From: Jannaschia helgolandensis | GTDB taxonomy: Bacteria; Pseudomonadota; Alphaproteobacteria; Rhodobacterales; Rhodobacteraceae | Assembly (NCBI RefSeq): GCF_900109285.1 | Contig: NZ_FNZQ01000001.1 | Coordinates: 215,001 to 279,000 of the forward strand | Direction of reading: 5' to 3' | Length of the DNA stretch: 64,000 nt | Part shown: positions 47,326-58,318 of the stretch, piece after piece | How positions within the stretch are numbered: position 1 is the first letter of the stretch | Layout: each line of letters begins with the position of its first letter | Notes under the pieces: model-generated | Seen by the model: only the letters and a program-made list of their open reading frames with translations | The model's database searches: none | What the model was told of the DNA's origin: nothing | Program-made: the position numbers and the translations under genes

Positions 47326-48465
47326 TCAGGCGAAGTAATCCTGCAGCACCCGCAGATAGATCGCCTTCAACTGCTCGATCTGCTCGACCCGCACCCGCTC
47401 GTCAACGGCGTGCATCCGATGGCCGACCAGTCCGAATTCCACCACCGGACAGTGATCCTTGACGAAACGCGCGTCCGATGTGCCACCAGTGGTCGATAAC
47501 TCCGGCGTGCGGTTGGTCTCGATCTGAACGGCCTTCGCCACCAGATCCGACAGCGGTCCCGGCGGTGTCAGAAACGACTCGCCCGAGATCTTGACGCGCA
47601 TGTCGATCGCAATGCCGGTCTCTCGCGCCATCCGGTCTGCCTCGGCGCGCAGCCAGTTCGTGATCCCGGCCCCGGTGTGCGCGTCGTTGAAGCGGATGTT
47701 GACCGTCGCGCGACCCTCCGCCGGGATCACATTCGTGGCCGCGTTCCCCACGTCCATCGTCACTACCGCCAGAGTCGAGGCATCGAAATGCCGGGTCCCG
47801 CTGTCCAGTTCATGTTCGGAAAGATCGGCCATCAGCCGCGCCATCGCGGGCAGCGGGTTCAGCGCCTTGTGCGGATAGGCGGCATGTCCCTGGGTGCCGC
47901 GAAACGTGAACCACGCGGTCATGGACCCGCGCCGCCCGATCTTCATCATCTGACCCATGTGATCGGGGCTGGTCGGCTCGCCCACCAGACAGACATCCAG
48001 CCGCTCGCCCTCGGCCTCCATCCAGTCCAGCAGGGCAACGGTCCCGTCGGTCGCATCGCCCTCCTCGTCGCCGGTGATGGCCAGCACGACGGCCCCGTCG
48101 GGCGGCGTGTCGGTCACGAAATCCACGGCGGCGGCGGCAAAGGCCGCGACGCCCGATTTCATGTCCGTCGCGCCGCGTCCGTACAGCCAGCCCTCCTCGA
48201 TCTCGGCCCCGAACGGGTCTTTCGTCCAGGCCGCCAGGTCACCGACCGGCACGACGTCGGTATGACCGTTGAACCCGAAAGTCCGCGCGTGCGCCTTGTC
48301 GCCCCAGCGCGCATAAAGATTGGAGGTCCCGCCCCGGTCGACGCGGGTGCAGGCAAACCCGGCATCCGACAGCAGCGTCTGCAGCAGGACCAGCGCGCCG
48401 CCTTCGTCGGGCGTGACCGAGGGGCAGCGGACCAGCCGGGCCGTCAGGTCAACGGGGTCGATCAT
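47326..48465 (-). CDS. dapE: succinyl-diaminopimelate desuccinylase
   Basis: Zn-dependent hydrolase that makes LL-diaminopimelate for lysine and cell wall. 379 residues. M20 family motifs: [39 protein letters not shown] with the catalytic Glu, and a late [16 protein letters not shown] with the distal His ligand. The start overlaps the preceding small gene by ATGA. dapD lies 1.1 kb upstream on the same strand. Confidence 0.96.
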   Translation of the reverse strand: MIDPVDLTARLVRCPSVTPDEGGALVLLQTLLSDAGFACTRVDRGGTSNLYARWGDKAHARTFGFNGHTDVVPVGDLAAWTKDPFGAEIEEGWLYGRGATDMKSGVAAFAAAAVDFVTDTPPDGAVVLAITGDEEGDATDGTVALLDWMEAEGERLDVCLVGEPTSPDHMGQMMKIGRRGSMTAWFTFRGTQGHAAYPHKALNPLPAMARLMADLSEHELDSGTRHFDASTLAVVTMDVGNAATNVIPAEGRATVNIRFNDAHTGAGITNWLRAEADRMARETGIAIDMRVKISGESFLTPPGPLSDLVAKAVQIETNRTPELSTTGGTSDARFVKDHCPVVEFGLVGHRMHAVDERVRVEQIEQLKAIYLRVLQDYFA

Positions 48466-48830
48466 GCGTCGTCGCCCTCGTCTTCGTCATCATTCTCGTC
48501 GCCCTCGCGGAACACCGTCGTCTGCGCCACCACGACCGAATTCTCGCGCAGGGCACGTGCCATCATCTTGCGCTCGTCGACTTCGATGTCGTGGCCTTCG
48601 CCCTCCCGCTCCTCCAGCGACCCATATCCGGTCACCTCCAGCACGTTCAGGTCCGCGGTCTTCAGCACGGCGACGGTCTCGCGCACCGCCTCATCCTCGT
48701 CCACGCCACTGGCGTAACACATCAGGGCGGCCCCCGTGGCACCGTCGGGCAGGCCATCGCCGGTCTTGCGACCGACCTCGACCAGCAGGGTATAGACGAA
48801 ATGCGGGCGTTTGGGTTTCTTCTCGGACAT
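48462..48830 (-). CDS. small acidic conserved protein between dapD and dapE
   Basis: A 122-residue soluble protein. The core ([31 protein letters not shown]) and a second beta-rich half ([19 protein letters not shown]) suggest a compact alpha/beta domain. The last 15 residues are almost all Asp/Glu. No named family is recognised; I believe similar proteins accompany dapE in related genomes. It is translationally coupled to dapE (ATGA). The start is set at MSEKKPKRP. Confidence 0.75.
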   Translation of the reverse strand: MSEKKPKRPHFVYTLLVEVGRKTGDGLPDGATGAALMCYASGVDEDEAVRETVAVLKTADLNVLEVTGYGSLEEREGEGHDIEVDERKMMARALRENSVVVAQTTVFREGDENDDEDEGDDA

Positions 48831-48927
48831 GGGGTTCGGTGTCCGTCGCGGCACCGGCCTTGTCAACCGGACCGGAAACGTAAAACGCCGCCCCAGGGGA
48901 CGGCGTTCGACAATGACAGACGTGGCG

Positions 48928-49173
48928 TCAGCTTCGGACGGCGCGGACCCCGTAGATCAGGATGCTGGCACCGATGATTCCGACGAACAACTGCGGAATC
49001 CAGCTGTTTGCGGCGTAGATGCCCATCAAGCCCAGGATAAAGTTCAGGACCACGGCCCCGACGATACCCAGAATAATATTCATGAACAGACCGGTATCGG
49101 CCTTCATGATCATGCTGGCGATCCAGCCAGCCAGACCGCCAACGATGATCGATGCGATAATCCCAAGACCCAT
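48928..49173 (-). CDS. GlsB/YeaQ/YmgE-type membrane protein
   Basis: An 81-residue integral membrane protein with three hydrophobic segments. GLGIIASIIVGGLAGWIASMIMK is the signature of the transglycosylase-associated/GlsB family, linked to stress responses in several bacteria. Gly-rich helices (LGIVGAVVLNFILGLMG) match. Its biochemical role is unknown. It sits upstream of the dapE pair, about 100 bases away, with AAGGGGG 5 bases before the start. Confidence 0.9.
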   Translation of the reverse strand: MGLGIIASIIVGGLAGWIASMIMKADTGLFMNIILGIVGAVVLNFILGLMGIYAANSWIPQLFVGIIGASILIYGVRAVRS

Positions 49174-49295
49174 GATACGGCCCCCTTTTTGTGGTTGTGT
49201 GCGTCAGAAGGAAACGCCGCCCGCGCCCAACTGGTTCCCGACCGCCTCTTGCGAGGCTATTTGACAGGTCACCTCTGGCAACCCATCTCTGCACC

Positions 49296-49583
49296 ATGTC
49301 ACCGCGCCCGACACCGCCACCTGCCATTCCGCCCGCCACCACGTCCGCTGGCACGCAGGCTCAGGCCCGCGACCGTCGCCGCCTGATGGCCGAATACGAC
49401 GCCCTGCCGCCCGCACTGCGCGACTGGCTGGCGGGTGCACGGCTGCAATGGTCGCCGGTCTCGGCCCGCAGGGCCTGGCGCAGGGGGTTGTGGAAAGGCC
49501 TCGGCCGGACATCCTCCGCCCGTGCCTACATGGACGCGCTGGAACAGGCGGCCATCAAGAAAGACGGCCTCGACCCGTCCTGA
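49296..49583 (+). CDS. DUF6525-like small basic protein
   Basis: A 95-residue protein with a disordered Pro/Thr-rich N-terminus and an Arg-rich core (LMAEYDALPPALRDWLAGARLQW, SPVSARRAWRRGL). I take it as the DUF6525 type found in Rhodobacterales, function unknown, but the family name is from memory. Convergent with dapD (21 bases between stops). The start at 49296 lacks a strong ribosome site; upstream in-frame codons exist but look non-coding. Confidence 0.65.
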   Translation: MSPRPTPPPAIPPATTSAGTQAQARDRRRLMAEYDALPPALRDWLAGARLQWSPVSARRAWRRGLWKGLGRTSSARAYMDALEQAAIKKDGLDPS

Positions 49584-49604
49584 CCCGATGCCGCCCCGAT
49601 CTAT

Positions 49605-50429
<825 letters not shown>

Positions 50430-50534
50430 CGGGGGGCCCTTCGGTTTGGCGGCATGAGTTGGCATCAATTGACTGCGGCGTGCATATCGCCCACCCCTTG
50501 CCGGGGCAATCCCGCCCCGTCCCAGGAGCTTTCG

Positions 50535-50990
50535 ATGCAGACCCTGTCCCCCGCATTTTTCATTCCGATCCTCGTGGTTTTCGTCGCCGGTGTGGGCTTT
50601 GCCATTCAGGCACCGCTCAACGCGGCCCTCGGTAAGGGCATCGGCGGCGGCGTGGCGGCGGCAACGATCAGTTTCGGCGTCGGCTTCGCGGCGCTGTTGG
50701 TGCTGACCTTCGTGTTGGGCGAGGGGCGCGCGCTTACGCGGGCCATGTCGGTGTCGCCGATGTACTGGGCCGGCGGGCTGCTGGGCACGGTGGTTGTGTG
50801 GTCGATGCTGTGGTCCGTGCCCACCATCGGTATCCTGACGGCCTTCGCGGCACTCCTGCTGGGACAATTGTCGGCAGCACTTGTTCTCGACGCGATCGGG
50901 GCCTTTGCCGCCCCCGTCCACGCAATCACGCCGACGCGGGTGCTGGCCCTGCTGATGGTCGCGGGCGGCCTGATCCTCAGCCGGTTCTGA
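50535..50990 (+). CDS. DMT-type membrane protein, YdcZ/DUF606 family
   Basis: A 151-residue inner-membrane protein with five hydrophobic segments, a half-size drug/metabolite transporter relative that works as a dimer in known members. The opening [27 protein letters not shown] is typical of DUF606, and the late [18 protein letters not shown] matches as well. CAGGAG lies 7 bases before the start. Its last 14 bases overlap the end of the convergent dehydratase gene. Confidence 0.85.
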   Translation: MQTLSPAFFIPILVVFVAGVGFAIQAPLNAALGKGIGGGVAAATISFGVGFAALLVLTFVLGEGRALTRAMSVSPMYWAGGLLGTVVVWSMLWSVPTIGILTAFAALLLGQLSAALVLDAIGAFAAPVHAITPTRVLALLMVAGGLILSRF

Positions 50991-51900
50991 GGGCGTCCAC
51001 CGGGTCGGGCGCAGGATTCGCGCCACAGATCAGGACCGCCACACGCTCACCCGGCTCAGGGGTGTAAGCCCCGCTGACCAACGCCGCCAGCGCACAGGCC
51101 CCCGCCGGTTCGACCCATTGCCGTGCCTCGCGCCAAAGCATCGCCTGCGCCTCCGTGATGGCCGCATCCGGGACCGTCACGCTGTCGGCTTCCCGCGCCA
51201 GATCGAAACAGATGTCTCCGATCCGCCGCGCGCCCAGCGCATTGGCCGCAACGCCCGACACTTCCACATCGACCGGCGCGCCCGCTGTCAGGGCCGCATT
51301 CAGCGCCCGCGACTGTTCCGGCTCCACCGCCACGATGCGCCGCCGCCCGCCGAACCACGCCAGCGCCCCGGCAACCAATCCGCCACCACCGACCGCGATC
51401 AGCACGGTGTCCGCGTCCAGCCCCTGCTCCTCCCATTCCGCGAAACAGGTGCCTTGCCCCGCCACCGTCGGAACGGAGTCATACGCATGAATCTGCATCG
51501 CGCCGGTCGCAGCTTCATGCGCCTGCGCCGCCTCCAGCGCATCGGCATACAGACCGGGGATGACGTGGCATGTCGCCCCCGCCCGTTCGATCAACCCGAT
51601 CTTGGCCGCGCCCGCCACGTCGGGCACGAAAATATGCGCCGGGTGCCCCAATCGCCTCGCCGCGAATGCCACCGCCGCCCCGTGATTGCCGCCCGACGCC
51701 GCCACGACCCCGGCGGACGGCACATCGACCGACAGCAGCGTGTTGAACGCGCCCCGCACCTTGAAGCTGCCGGTATGCTGCATCTGTTCCAGCTTCACCG
51801 CGACGTCGAACCCGCCCGGTTCCAGTCGCGCCACAGGTGTCACGCGCGCATGCCCGGCAATCCGCCTCCGCGCATCTTCGATCTCGCTCTGCCAATCCAT
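50977..51900 (-). CDS. threonine/serine dehydratase-like PLP enzyme
   Basis: A 307-residue fold-type II PLP enzyme. Lys47 in [11 protein letters not shown] is the cofactor lysine, [11 protein letters not shown] holds the serine loop, and [13 protein letters not shown] binds phosphate. The catalytic domain matches IlvA/serine racemase/hydroxyectoine-degradation EutB relatives; no regulatory ACT domain is present, so it is a catabolic type. Substrate is uncertain. It converges with the DMT gene and is divergent from the LOG gene. Confidence 0.88.
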   Translation of the reverse strand: MDWQSEIEDARRRIAGHARVTPVARLEPGGFDVAVKLEQMQHTGSFKVRGAFNTLLSVDVPSAGVVAASGGNHGAAVAFAARRLGHPAHIFVPDVAGAAKIGLIERAGATCHVIPGLYADALEAAQAHEAATGAMQIHAYDSVPTVAGQGTCFAEWEEQGLDADTVLIAVGGGGLVAGALAWFGGRRRIVAVEPEQSRALNAALTAGAPVDVEVSGVAANALGARRIGDICFDLAREADSVTVPDAAITEAQAMLWREARQWVEPAGACALAALVSGAYTPEPGERVAVLICGANPAPDPVDALRTG

Positions 51901-51960
51901 GTCGCGCCTCCCCGTTCGGCCTGTTACACCGCCCCGAACCTCCGGATGCAAGGACGACCC

Positions 51961-52806
51961 ATGACCGACGCCCATCGCCAACATCCCCTGCCTCATGCAC
52001 GTGAAGACCGGCAGACTGCCCGTACCGTCCCCGACACGCCCCAGACCCGCAATCCGGCCTATCGTCTGGCCTTCGTGGACGAGGATTTCCTGTGCCGGGA
52101 AGAATTGCGTCCCGTCCGCCTGCAACTTGAACTGCTCAAGCCCGCGCTCCTGATGGACGAGGCGGAAATCACCTCGACTGTCGTGCTGTTCGGCGGTGCG
52201 CGCATTCCGCGCCCCGAGAACCGGGCCGACGCCCGCACCCAGACCCTGCGCGACCTGACCGCGCAATACGACGAAGCCCGTGCTTTCGCCCGGCTGGTCA
52301 CCGAACAATCCATGGCGACATCGGGCGGGCGCGAAAATGTCATCGTCACCGGCGGCGGCCCCGGCGTGATGGAGGCGGGAAACCGCGGCGCGATGGATGC
52401 CGGCGGGCGCAGCATCGGTCTCAACATCGTGCTGCCTCACGAGCAGGCCCCGAACGAATTCGTCACGCCCGACCTGTCGTTCAACTTCCACTATTTCGCG
52501 ATCCGCAAGATGCACTTCCTGGTGCGCGCTGCCGCGATCTGCGTATTTCCCGGAGGCTTCGGCACGCTGGACGAATTGTTCGAAGCGCTGACCCTGATCC
52601 AGACCGGACGGATGGAGCGCGTGCCGTTCCTGCTGTTCGGCGAAAGCTTCTGGCGCAGCATCATAAACTGGGACGCGCTGCAGGAGGCAGGCACCATCGG
52701 TCCCGACGATCTGGAGCTGTTCCGCTTCGTCGATACCGCCGAGGACGCGCTCGCGCTGCTGAAGGACTGGCCCCACCCCCGCACCCGCCGCGAATGGCAC
52801 CGCTGA
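51961..52806 (+). CDS. LOG-family protein (TIGR00730-like)
   Basis: A 281-residue Rossmann-fold protein of the lysine-decarboxylase-like/LOG family, which release free bases from nucleoside 5'-monophosphates (cytokinin activation in plants, nucleotide hydrolysis in bacteria). VTGGGPGVMEAGNRGA and FPGGFGTLDELFEALT (the P-G-G-x-G-T-x-x-E motif) are intact. An N-terminal 60-residue extension is typical of the larger group. Substrate unknown. Confidence 0.9.
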   Translation: MTDAHRQHPLPHAREDRQTARTVPDTPQTRNPAYRLAFVDEDFLCREELRPVRLQLELLKPALLMDEAEITSTVVLFGGARIPRPENRADARTQTLRDLTAQYDEARAFARLVTEQSMATSGGRENVIVTGGGPGVMEAGNRGAMDAGGRSIGLNIVLPHEQAPNEFVTPDLSFNFHYFAIRKMHFLVRAAAICVFPGGFGTLDELFEALTLIQTGRMERVPFLLFGESFWRSIINWDALQEAGTIGPDDLELFRFVDTAEDALALLKDWPHPRTRREWHR

Positions 52807-52943
52807 ATAGTCCGGGCCCCGCGCCCGTCACCAGCTTGCGGATGGCGATCCGAAAAACCGACCGCCCAATCCTCGCAAAGGCGAGAAGGGTGGCAATACC
52901 TTACACATGATCCTGGGGGAACCGCGCAGCGGCGGCATCGCCC

Positions 52944-53801
52944 CTAGTCCAACAGGTAGTCGACGAACTCCGTTCGCTGGATGAGGGGCCTGAGGTTGTC
53001 GTCGGAAATCATCGTCACCCGCATTCGCCCCTCGGCATCGCGCCAGACGTCTATGCCCTCCAGATTGTCATGTGTGCCGATGCCGGTCTGCAATTCCAGC
53101 CGCTCGTCCTGACCTGTCAGGTCGAAACTTCGGACGCGGGTGCGAAAGCCCAACACCGCGAAGTCGCGTTCCAGAACATATAGGCGCCCATCCGGCCCGA
53201 CATCGGCACCCGACACCAGAAACCGACCATCCCGGCGCAGGTCGAACGGTTGTGTCCACACGTCGCCGTCGAAGCGAAACACCGGAAACGGTCGGGTCAG
53301 CACCCCGGACCGTTCCGGGATCGCATAGAGGTTTCCCGCCGCATCCGCCGCCAATGCCTCCAGCCCCGAATTGGTCTGCAACCCTTCGAAGGCGCCCGCC
53401 TGCACCATTCGCGACGGCGGTGCCGCGATATCGTCGTGCCGCATGACGCGGTGCATGCCTTCGTAGGCGACGTAGAACGCGCCATCGGCGAAGGCCACGG
53501 CCTCGGCATCCGTCTCGTCGGCCTTCAGGTCGTCGCCGGTCGATCGCAAAAGCGGCCCGCGATCCCTGATCGTCATGTCGGAAATCGCGCCCGCCGCGTT
53601 GCGCGTGACCGTGCCGCGCACCCAATGGCCCCTGTCCGACAAAAGCAGGACACCGGGGCCTTCCGGGTCCAGCCAGATCGCGGAATACCCCCCGGCACCG
53701 TCGAAGTCCGGTCTCCAGACGTAATTGCCCAGAAACGTCGCGGCGGACGCGGGTACAGTGGCGATCGCTGCCAACAGCGTTGCAAGACGCAGAATATTCA
53801 T
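52944..53801 (-). CDS. secreted esterase-like/phytase-family protein
   Basis: A 285-residue exported protein with signal peptide ([20 protein letters not shown]). The body is a beta-propeller of the esterase-like phytase family: [62 protein letters not shown], and [15 protein letters not shown]. Substrate uncertain; phytase activity is not implied by the family alone. It begins 19 bases after mepA and likely shares its transcript. Confidence 0.85.
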   Translation of the reverse strand: MNILRLATLLAAIATVPASAATFLGNYVWRPDFDGAGGYSAIWLDPEGPGVLLLSDRGHWVRGTVTRNAAGAISDMTIRDRGPLLRSTGDDLKADETDAEAVAFADGAFYVAYEGMHRVMRHDDIAAPPSRMVQAGAFEGLQTNSGLEALAADAAGNLYAIPERSGVLTRPFPVFRFDGDVWTQPFDLRRDGRFLVSGADVGPDGRLYVLERDFAVLGFRTRVRSFDLTGQDERLELQTGIGTHDNLEGIDVWRDAEGRMRVTMISDDNLRPLIQRTEFVDYLLD

Positions 53802-53820
53802 GATTGCATCCGACCTTCGT

Positions 53821-54687
53821 TCAGCGTGACGACAGGACCGAGGCACATTGCCGGGGCAGATCGGCCAGCCTCAACTCCGGGCGCGGGGTCGCGGCAGGGG
53901 CATTCGGGTCCGGCGGCGACGGGTTCAGAATATCGTCCACCCAGGACTGCGCCTCGGCACAGCCATCGCCGGGCGGCGGCGGGGCCTGATTTTCACAACC
54001 GCGCGCTCCGTCGGGACAACTTATGCGAACGTGGATATGCTCATGATGTCCATACCAGGGACGCACCTTGCGCAGCCATGACCGGTCGCCCGTCTCGTCG
54101 TTGCACATCTGGACCTTGGCACCCGGAAAGATGAAAATCCGGGCCGTGCGCGGGTCCTGCGCCGCGCGCTTGACCAGTTCGTGCTGCCCCCGCGACCAGT
54201 TCGAATTGACGAAGGCGCCCCCGGCGCGTTGCATGGATACGGCAGACAAATTCTCGCGCTGACGGCGCGACAGGGTCATGTCCGTCGCCGGATACAGCCA
54301 GATATCCGCATCCAGCCCGATCTGGTGACTGCGGTGTGCCGACAGCATCGGGCCGCCGCGCGGCTGGCTCATGTCGCCGACATAGATGCCGCCCCAGCCG
54401 ATACGCTTCATGTAGCGGCCCAGGTCCTGCACCATGTCCACCAACTCCGGCTGCCCCCAGTTGCGGTTGCGCGACAGGCGCATCGCCTGCCAGCTTTCGC
54501 CGGTCTCGGGCAGGGCGACATTACCGGCGGCGCACCCGCGCGAATAGCCGCCGAACGGCTCCGGCGACTGGAAGGACGGCCCTCGCACACCGCTGAATTC
54601 CATCTTGGCCAGCTGCGCATGGGCGGCCGGGGCAGTGGCAAGGGCCAGACAGATGGCAAGAAACGTGACGGGGAACCGGCGTATCAT
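53821..54687 (-). CDS. mepA: penicillin-insensitive murein endopeptidase MepA
   Basis: Periplasmic Zn peptidase cleaving D-Ala-mDAP cross-links. 288 residues, signal peptide to about residue 24. Metal motifs are complete: [16 protein letters not shown] with the first His and Asp ligands, and [12 protein letters not shown] with the last His. Conserved cysteine pairs ([17 protein letters not shown]) probably form disulfides as in E. coli. A C-terminal extension of about 50 residues is Pro-rich. The ATG overlaps the stop of the MFS gene (ATGA). Confidence 0.95.
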   Translation of the reverse strand: MIRRFPVTFLAICLALATAPAAHAQLAKMEFSGVRGPSFQSPEPFGGYSRGCAAGNVALPETGESWQAMRLSRNRNWGQPELVDMVQDLGRYMKRIGWGGIYVGDMSQPRGGPMLSAHRSHQIGLDADIWLYPATDMTLSRRQRENLSAVSMQRAGGAFVNSNWSRGQHELVKRAAQDPRTARIFIFPGAKVQMCNDETGDRSWLRKVRPWYGHHEHIHVRISCPDGARGCENQAPPPPGDGCAEAQSWVDDILNPSPPDPNAPAATPRPELRLADLPRQCASVLSSR

Positions 54688-56021
54688 GGCGCGACCTCTC
54701 CTTCGGGTTTGACCCAGATTAGCAGGACCAGACCGATTATGAACAGACCGACGATCGGCAGGATTCCGATCTGTTGACTGCCGGAGATATAAGTCACGAA
54801 TCCGATCGACAGCGGCGCGATGAAAGCCGTCGCCTTGCCCGCCAGCGCATATAATCCAAACCCCTCGGTCACGTGATCCACGACCACCAGCCGCACCAGC
54901 ATCGTCCGGCTGGACGCCTGCAACGCCCCCCCTGCCGCGCCGATCACCGCGCCCAGAACATAGAACGCGATGTCGGGCAGCGCCGAACCCTCGGCCACCG
55001 GGATCAACAGAACGGTGCCCGGCGTCACAGTGATCACCAACAGCGACACCAGAGTCAGGATCGCCACGCAGGTCACGATCACCGGCTTCGGCCCCCGTGC
55101 CCGGTCGGCCCGCCCCCCCAGCCATGCGAAGATCGCGCCGGTGACGGCCGCCAGGATGCCGAAGACCCCGATATCGACCACCGTCCAGCCCAGCACCCCG
55201 GCGGTATAAATGCCGCCGAATGTATAAAGCCCGTTGAGGGCGTCGCGATACATCATCGACGATCCCAGATAGGCTGCGAAGCCGGGCCTTTGCGGCAGCG
55301 ACCGGAGCGTCGTCGCCAGCCGACGCAGGGCCGCACCGGCCGGCACAAGCGTGGTGGCGACCCGGCGCACCGGCTTCACCCACAGGAAGAACGGCACCAT
55401 GAAGACGATGTACCAAAGCGCGGTGAACGGCCCGACGAACCGCGTGCCTTCACGCAGGGCAGCGTCCAGTCCGAAGATCGGCGCGATGCCGATCAGGGTC
55501 ACGCCCTGCGCATTTTCCGCGAACAGCGTCAGCATCGCGATCAGCGCGATTACACCGCCGACATATCCCAGCGCCCAGCCCGATCCGGATATCCGTCCGA
55601 TCTCATCGCGCGGACCCAGCGTCGGCAGCATGGCGTTGGTGAAGATCGTCGCGAATTCCATCCCGATCAGGCCGATGCCGAAGACCAGCAAAATGGGCCA
55701 GACCATATCCGCCCCCGGCACAGCGAACCACAGGCTGGCCGCACCCGCGACATACAGGACCGAGAATATCTTGATCCACATCAGATGCCGCCCCGACGCG
55801 TCGGCCATCGCTCCCAGAACCGGCGCGCTAATCGCCATGACAAAGCCCGCCAGCCCGACCGTCAGTCCGAAGACCGATTGCGCGGCGACCGGATCGTCCA
55901 TCACGGCGCTTGCGAAATAGGGGCTGAAGATGAAGGTCAGCAGCAGGGTGTTGTAGGGCTGCGATGCGAAGTCGAACATCATCCAGCCGCGCACCCGGCG
56001 CCGAAGCGCGATGTCTGTCAT
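54684..56021 (-). CDS. MFS permease, UMF1/Atg22-like
   Basis: A 445-residue inner-membrane permease with about 12 helices, of the UMF1 (Atg22/BtlA-like) family; the opening WMMFDFASQPYNTLLLTFIFSPYFAS is diagnostic. Substrate unknown; yeast Atg22 effluxes amino acids from the vacuole. GGGGAG lies 5 bases before the start. It is followed by mepA and the phytase-like gene, suggesting a three-gene unit, perhaps handling cell-wall fragments (inference). Confidence 0.88.
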   Translation of the reverse strand: MTDIALRRRVRGWMMFDFASQPYNTLLLTFIFSPYFASAVMDDPVAAQSVFGLTVGLAGFVMAISAPVLGAMADASGRHLMWIKIFSVLYVAGAASLWFAVPGADMVWPILLVFGIGLIGMEFATIFTNAMLPTLGPRDEIGRISGSGWALGYVGGVIALIAMLTLFAENAQGVTLIGIAPIFGLDAALREGTRFVGPFTALWYIVFMVPFFLWVKPVRRVATTLVPAGAALRRLATTLRSLPQRPGFAAYLGSSMMYRDALNGLYTFGGIYTAGVLGWTVVDIGVFGILAAVTGAIFAWLGGRADRARGPKPVIVTCVAILTLVSLLVITVTPGTVLLIPVAEGSALPDIAFYVLGAVIGAAGGALQASSRTMLVRLVVVDHVTEGFGLYALAGKATAFIAPLSIGFVTYISGSQQIGILPIVGLFIIGLVLLIWVKPEGEVAP

Positions 56022-56097
56022 GACTTCTCCCCAAGGCCGACCGGCGAACCTTGGGCGGGAAATCAGACCGGCGCAACAGCGGTGTGGCACACTTGGG

Positions 56098-56661
56098 TCA
56101 GATCGACGGCGGCACGTGACCTTCCGGCAAAACGCCCTCCGGCGGCCAGGGGCGCGTCCCCTCCGCTTCAATCCAGGCTGCGACCCATGCGGGCAAGTCA
56201 GGCGACACCGTGTCGACGTTCAATTCCGCCGCAACGTCACCCGTGGGCACGGACCGGCCTTTCGCTACCACCGCCGTCCGCAGCAGAGCCTGCGACGTAC
56301 ATTCGCCCGCCACCCACATCGACTGAACGATATAGAAGAACCGTTCGTCCCAACCCACGATCCGCGTCCGCATCTCGATCCGCTGGAACATCGTGACCCG
56401 GCGGCGATAACGCACGCTCACTCCTGCTACCGCCAACCCCCACTTCCGCCGCCGCAAAGCCGCCAGAAGGCCGATACGCTGCCCGGAGGTAAACCGGCCC
56501 AGATCATAGAGCGTCAGGGTGCGTCCGTTGTTCAGCTCCATGAAACCATCCAGATCCCACGGCAGGCACAGATGATGTGTCACCTGCGTGTCCATCACAC
56601 CCATCGGCGTCGCGCGACGGGCGCGCGCCATTTGCCAGGCGAGGCGGAGAAACGGATACAT
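56098..56661 (-). CDS. acyl-CoA thioesterase-like protein (4HBT type)
   Basis: A 187-residue hotdog-fold protein of the thioesterase/Them6-like type: LPWDLDGFMELNNGRTLTLYDLGRF is the characteristic long helix with conserved Asn, then GVSVRYRRRVTMFQRIEMRTRIVGWDERFFYIVQSM (in pieces). Family members hydrolyse acyl-CoA or act in membrane lipids. It is separated from the MFS gene by 76 bases and begins the minus-strand block. Confidence 0.85.
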   Translation of the reverse strand: MYPFLRLAWQMARARRATPMGVMDTQVTHHLCLPWDLDGFMELNNGRTLTLYDLGRFTSGQRIGLLAALRRRKWGLAVAGVSVRYRRRVTMFQRIEMRTRIVGWDERFFYIVQSMWVAGECTSQALLRTAVVAKGRSVPTGDVAAELNVDTVSPDLPAWVAAWIEAEGTRPWPPEGVLPEGHVPPSI

Positions 56662-56773
56662 GCCCGCCGTCTTTACCCCGATCCGATTTGCGTCAACCCG
56701 AACCCTGCGTCAGCTTGCGCCGACTGGCCCGTGCCCTTAGATCGGGGGCACTTCACTGAAAAGGCCCGACACA

Positions 56774-57064
56774 ATGCTGACGCTCATCAACATCCTGCTG
56801 CTGCTGCTGAACGTCGCGTGGTGGTTCGCCGTGGCGCACATAATCATGTCATGGCTGATCAATTTCGGCGTGCTGAACATGAATCAGCCCATCGTCGGAC
56901 AGCTCTGGGACGGGCTGAACCGCATTCTCGAACCGGTCTATTCGCGCATCCGCAACGTTCTGCCTGCAACCGGCGCGCTCGACCTGGCACCGCTGGTGTT
57001 TCTTCTCGGCATCATCATCGCGCAGATGATCCTGGGCGACGCGGCGCGATCGGTGGCCTTCTAA
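56774..57064 (+). CDS. YggT-family membrane protein
   Basis: A 96-residue inner-membrane protein with one YggT repeat: a first helix (NILLLLLNVAWWFAVAHIIMSWL), the linker DGLNRILEPVYSRIRNVLP, then LDLAPLVFLLGIIIAQMIL. Many relatives have two repeats and sit near cell-division genes; the single-repeat form is usual in alphaproteobacteria. Its TAA overlaps the end of a convergent small membrane ORF. Confidence 0.9.
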   Translation: MLTLINILLLLLNVAWWFAVAHIIMSWLINFGVLNMNQPIVGQLWDGLNRILEPVYSRIRNVLPATGALDLAPLVFLLGIIIAQMILGDAARSVAF

Positions 57065-57192
57065 AGGGCCTGGATCCGTACGCCGCAGACCTGGCATTCC
57101 GCGACGTCGTGCCGTTCCATCTTTTCCACCGCCAATCCGGCAAGAATCGCGATTGCCAGCAAGGTCAGTCGAATTTCATGTCGCACACTCAT
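57061..57192 (-). CDS. candidate 43-residue membrane protein with CxxC
   Basis: A minus-strand frame of 43 residues beginning MSVRHEIRLTLLAIAILAGL, with one membrane helix (about 9-22) and a short tail carrying CQVC. GGAG lies 7 bases before the ATG. It ends TAG, overlapping the YggT stop by 3 bases in convergent orientation. No family recognised. It is too short for routine calling; coding is supported by the ribosome site, a membrane-protein pattern and position. Confidence 0.5.
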   Translation of the reverse strand: MSVRHEIRLTLLAIAILAGLAVEKMERHDVAECQVCGVRIQAL

Positions 57193-57276
57193 GGACTTTC
57201 TCCGTCGTTCACGACCACTTTCCAATGCGCGCTACCCCCTTGCAATTCACAGGCCCGTGACGGCACCGTTTCGCAC

Positions 57277-58179
57277 ATGACAGACACGAAGATCAGCACC
57301 CACGATGCCGAAGACGATATCCGCAATGCCGCGATCCTGATCTGGGTGAACGGCAAGCTGAAACCGCGCGCCGAGGCCACCGTCAGCGTCTACGACAGCG
57401 GCTTCATGCTGGGCGACGGCGTGTGGGAGGGGCTGCGCCTCTACGACGGGCGCTGGACGTTCATCGACGAACACATCGCCCGCCTGTTTGACGCGGCCAA
57501 GGCCATCGACCTCGATATCGGCATGACTCCGACGCAGGTCATCGCGGCAATCGAGGACACCCGCGCCGCCAACAATTTCACCACCGACGCCCATGCCCGC
57601 CTGATGGTCACGCGCGGCGTCAAACGCCTGCCGTTTCAGCATCCGCGCCTGTCGACCCAGGGGCCGACCATGGTCATCATCATGGAACATTCGCGCCCGA
57701 AAATCCCGCGCCCCGTCACGCTGGCCACCGTGCCCCATATCCGTGGCCTGCCGATGACGCAGGACCCGAAACTCAACTCGCACTCGAAACTCAACTGCAT
57801 CCTCGCCTGCATCGCCGCCGAAAAGGCCGGCGCGGACGAGGCGCTGATGCTCGACGTGCATGGCTTCGTGAACACCACCAACGCCTGCAACTTCTTCATC
57901 GTCCGCCGTGGCGAAGTCTGGACCAGCAAGGGCGACTACTGCATGAACGGCATCACCCGCCAGAAGGTCATCGACCTGTGCCGTGCGAACGACATCCCGG
58001 TGCGGGAGCGCAATTTTTCGTTGGTGGACACCTACGGCGCCGACGAGGCCTTCCTGACCGGCACCTTCGGCGCGCAGACCCCCGTCGGCATGATCGACGG
58101 CCGCGTCATCGGGACGGGCGATCTGGGACCGGTGACCGAGCGGCTGCGCGGGCTGTATAAGGCGCTTGTGACGCCTTGA
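57277..58179 (+). CDS. class IV (fold-type IV) aminotransferase, atypical
   Basis: A 300-residue PLP enzyme of the branched-chain/D-amino-acid aminotransferase fold. VNGKLKPRAEATVSVYDSGFMLGDGVWEGLRLYDGR (in pieces) is the N-terminal domain. The lysine of the SKLNCILACIAAEKAGADEALML stretch is the likely cofactor lysine. The position that normally holds Glu before the NxF motif (GxVTE..N) reads NTTNACNFFI, so the Glu that bonds the PLP ring nitrogen is missing. Substrate unclear. The start is at MTDTKIS; a longer frame upstream is antisense to other genes. A D-amino-acid dehydrogenase gene follows 1 kb later. Confidence 0.8.
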   Translation: MTDTKISTHDAEDDIRNAAILIWVNGKLKPRAEATVSVYDSGFMLGDGVWEGLRLYDGRWTFIDEHIARLFDAAKAIDLDIGMTPTQVIAAIEDTRAANNFTTDAHARLMVTRGVKRLPFQHPRLSTQGPTMVIIMEHSRPKIPRPVTLATVPHIRGLPMTQDPKLNSHSKLNCILACIAAEKAGADEALMLDVHGFVNTTNACNFFIVRRGEVWTSKGDYCMNGITRQKVIDLCRANDIPVRERNFSLVDTYGADEAFLTGTFGAQTPVGMIDGRVIGTGDLGPVTERLRGLYKALVTP

Positions 58180-58318
58180 TTCACTGCCCAGGACCGCTGA
58201 CACGAACTGTGTAGTCTGCTCAGAGACCGAACTCCCCCTCCTCTGTCGTCTTCTCGTCTGCGATCCCGAAGGAAGGATCATCAGCAATGTTTGGATGGCG
58301 CGCTACGCCAAGAGGCGA

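Noticed and set aside
56011-57276. N-terminal extension of the class IV aminotransferase
   Set aside because: The long frame upstream of 57277 runs antisense to the thioesterase gene and through yggT; the family start is MTDTKIS.
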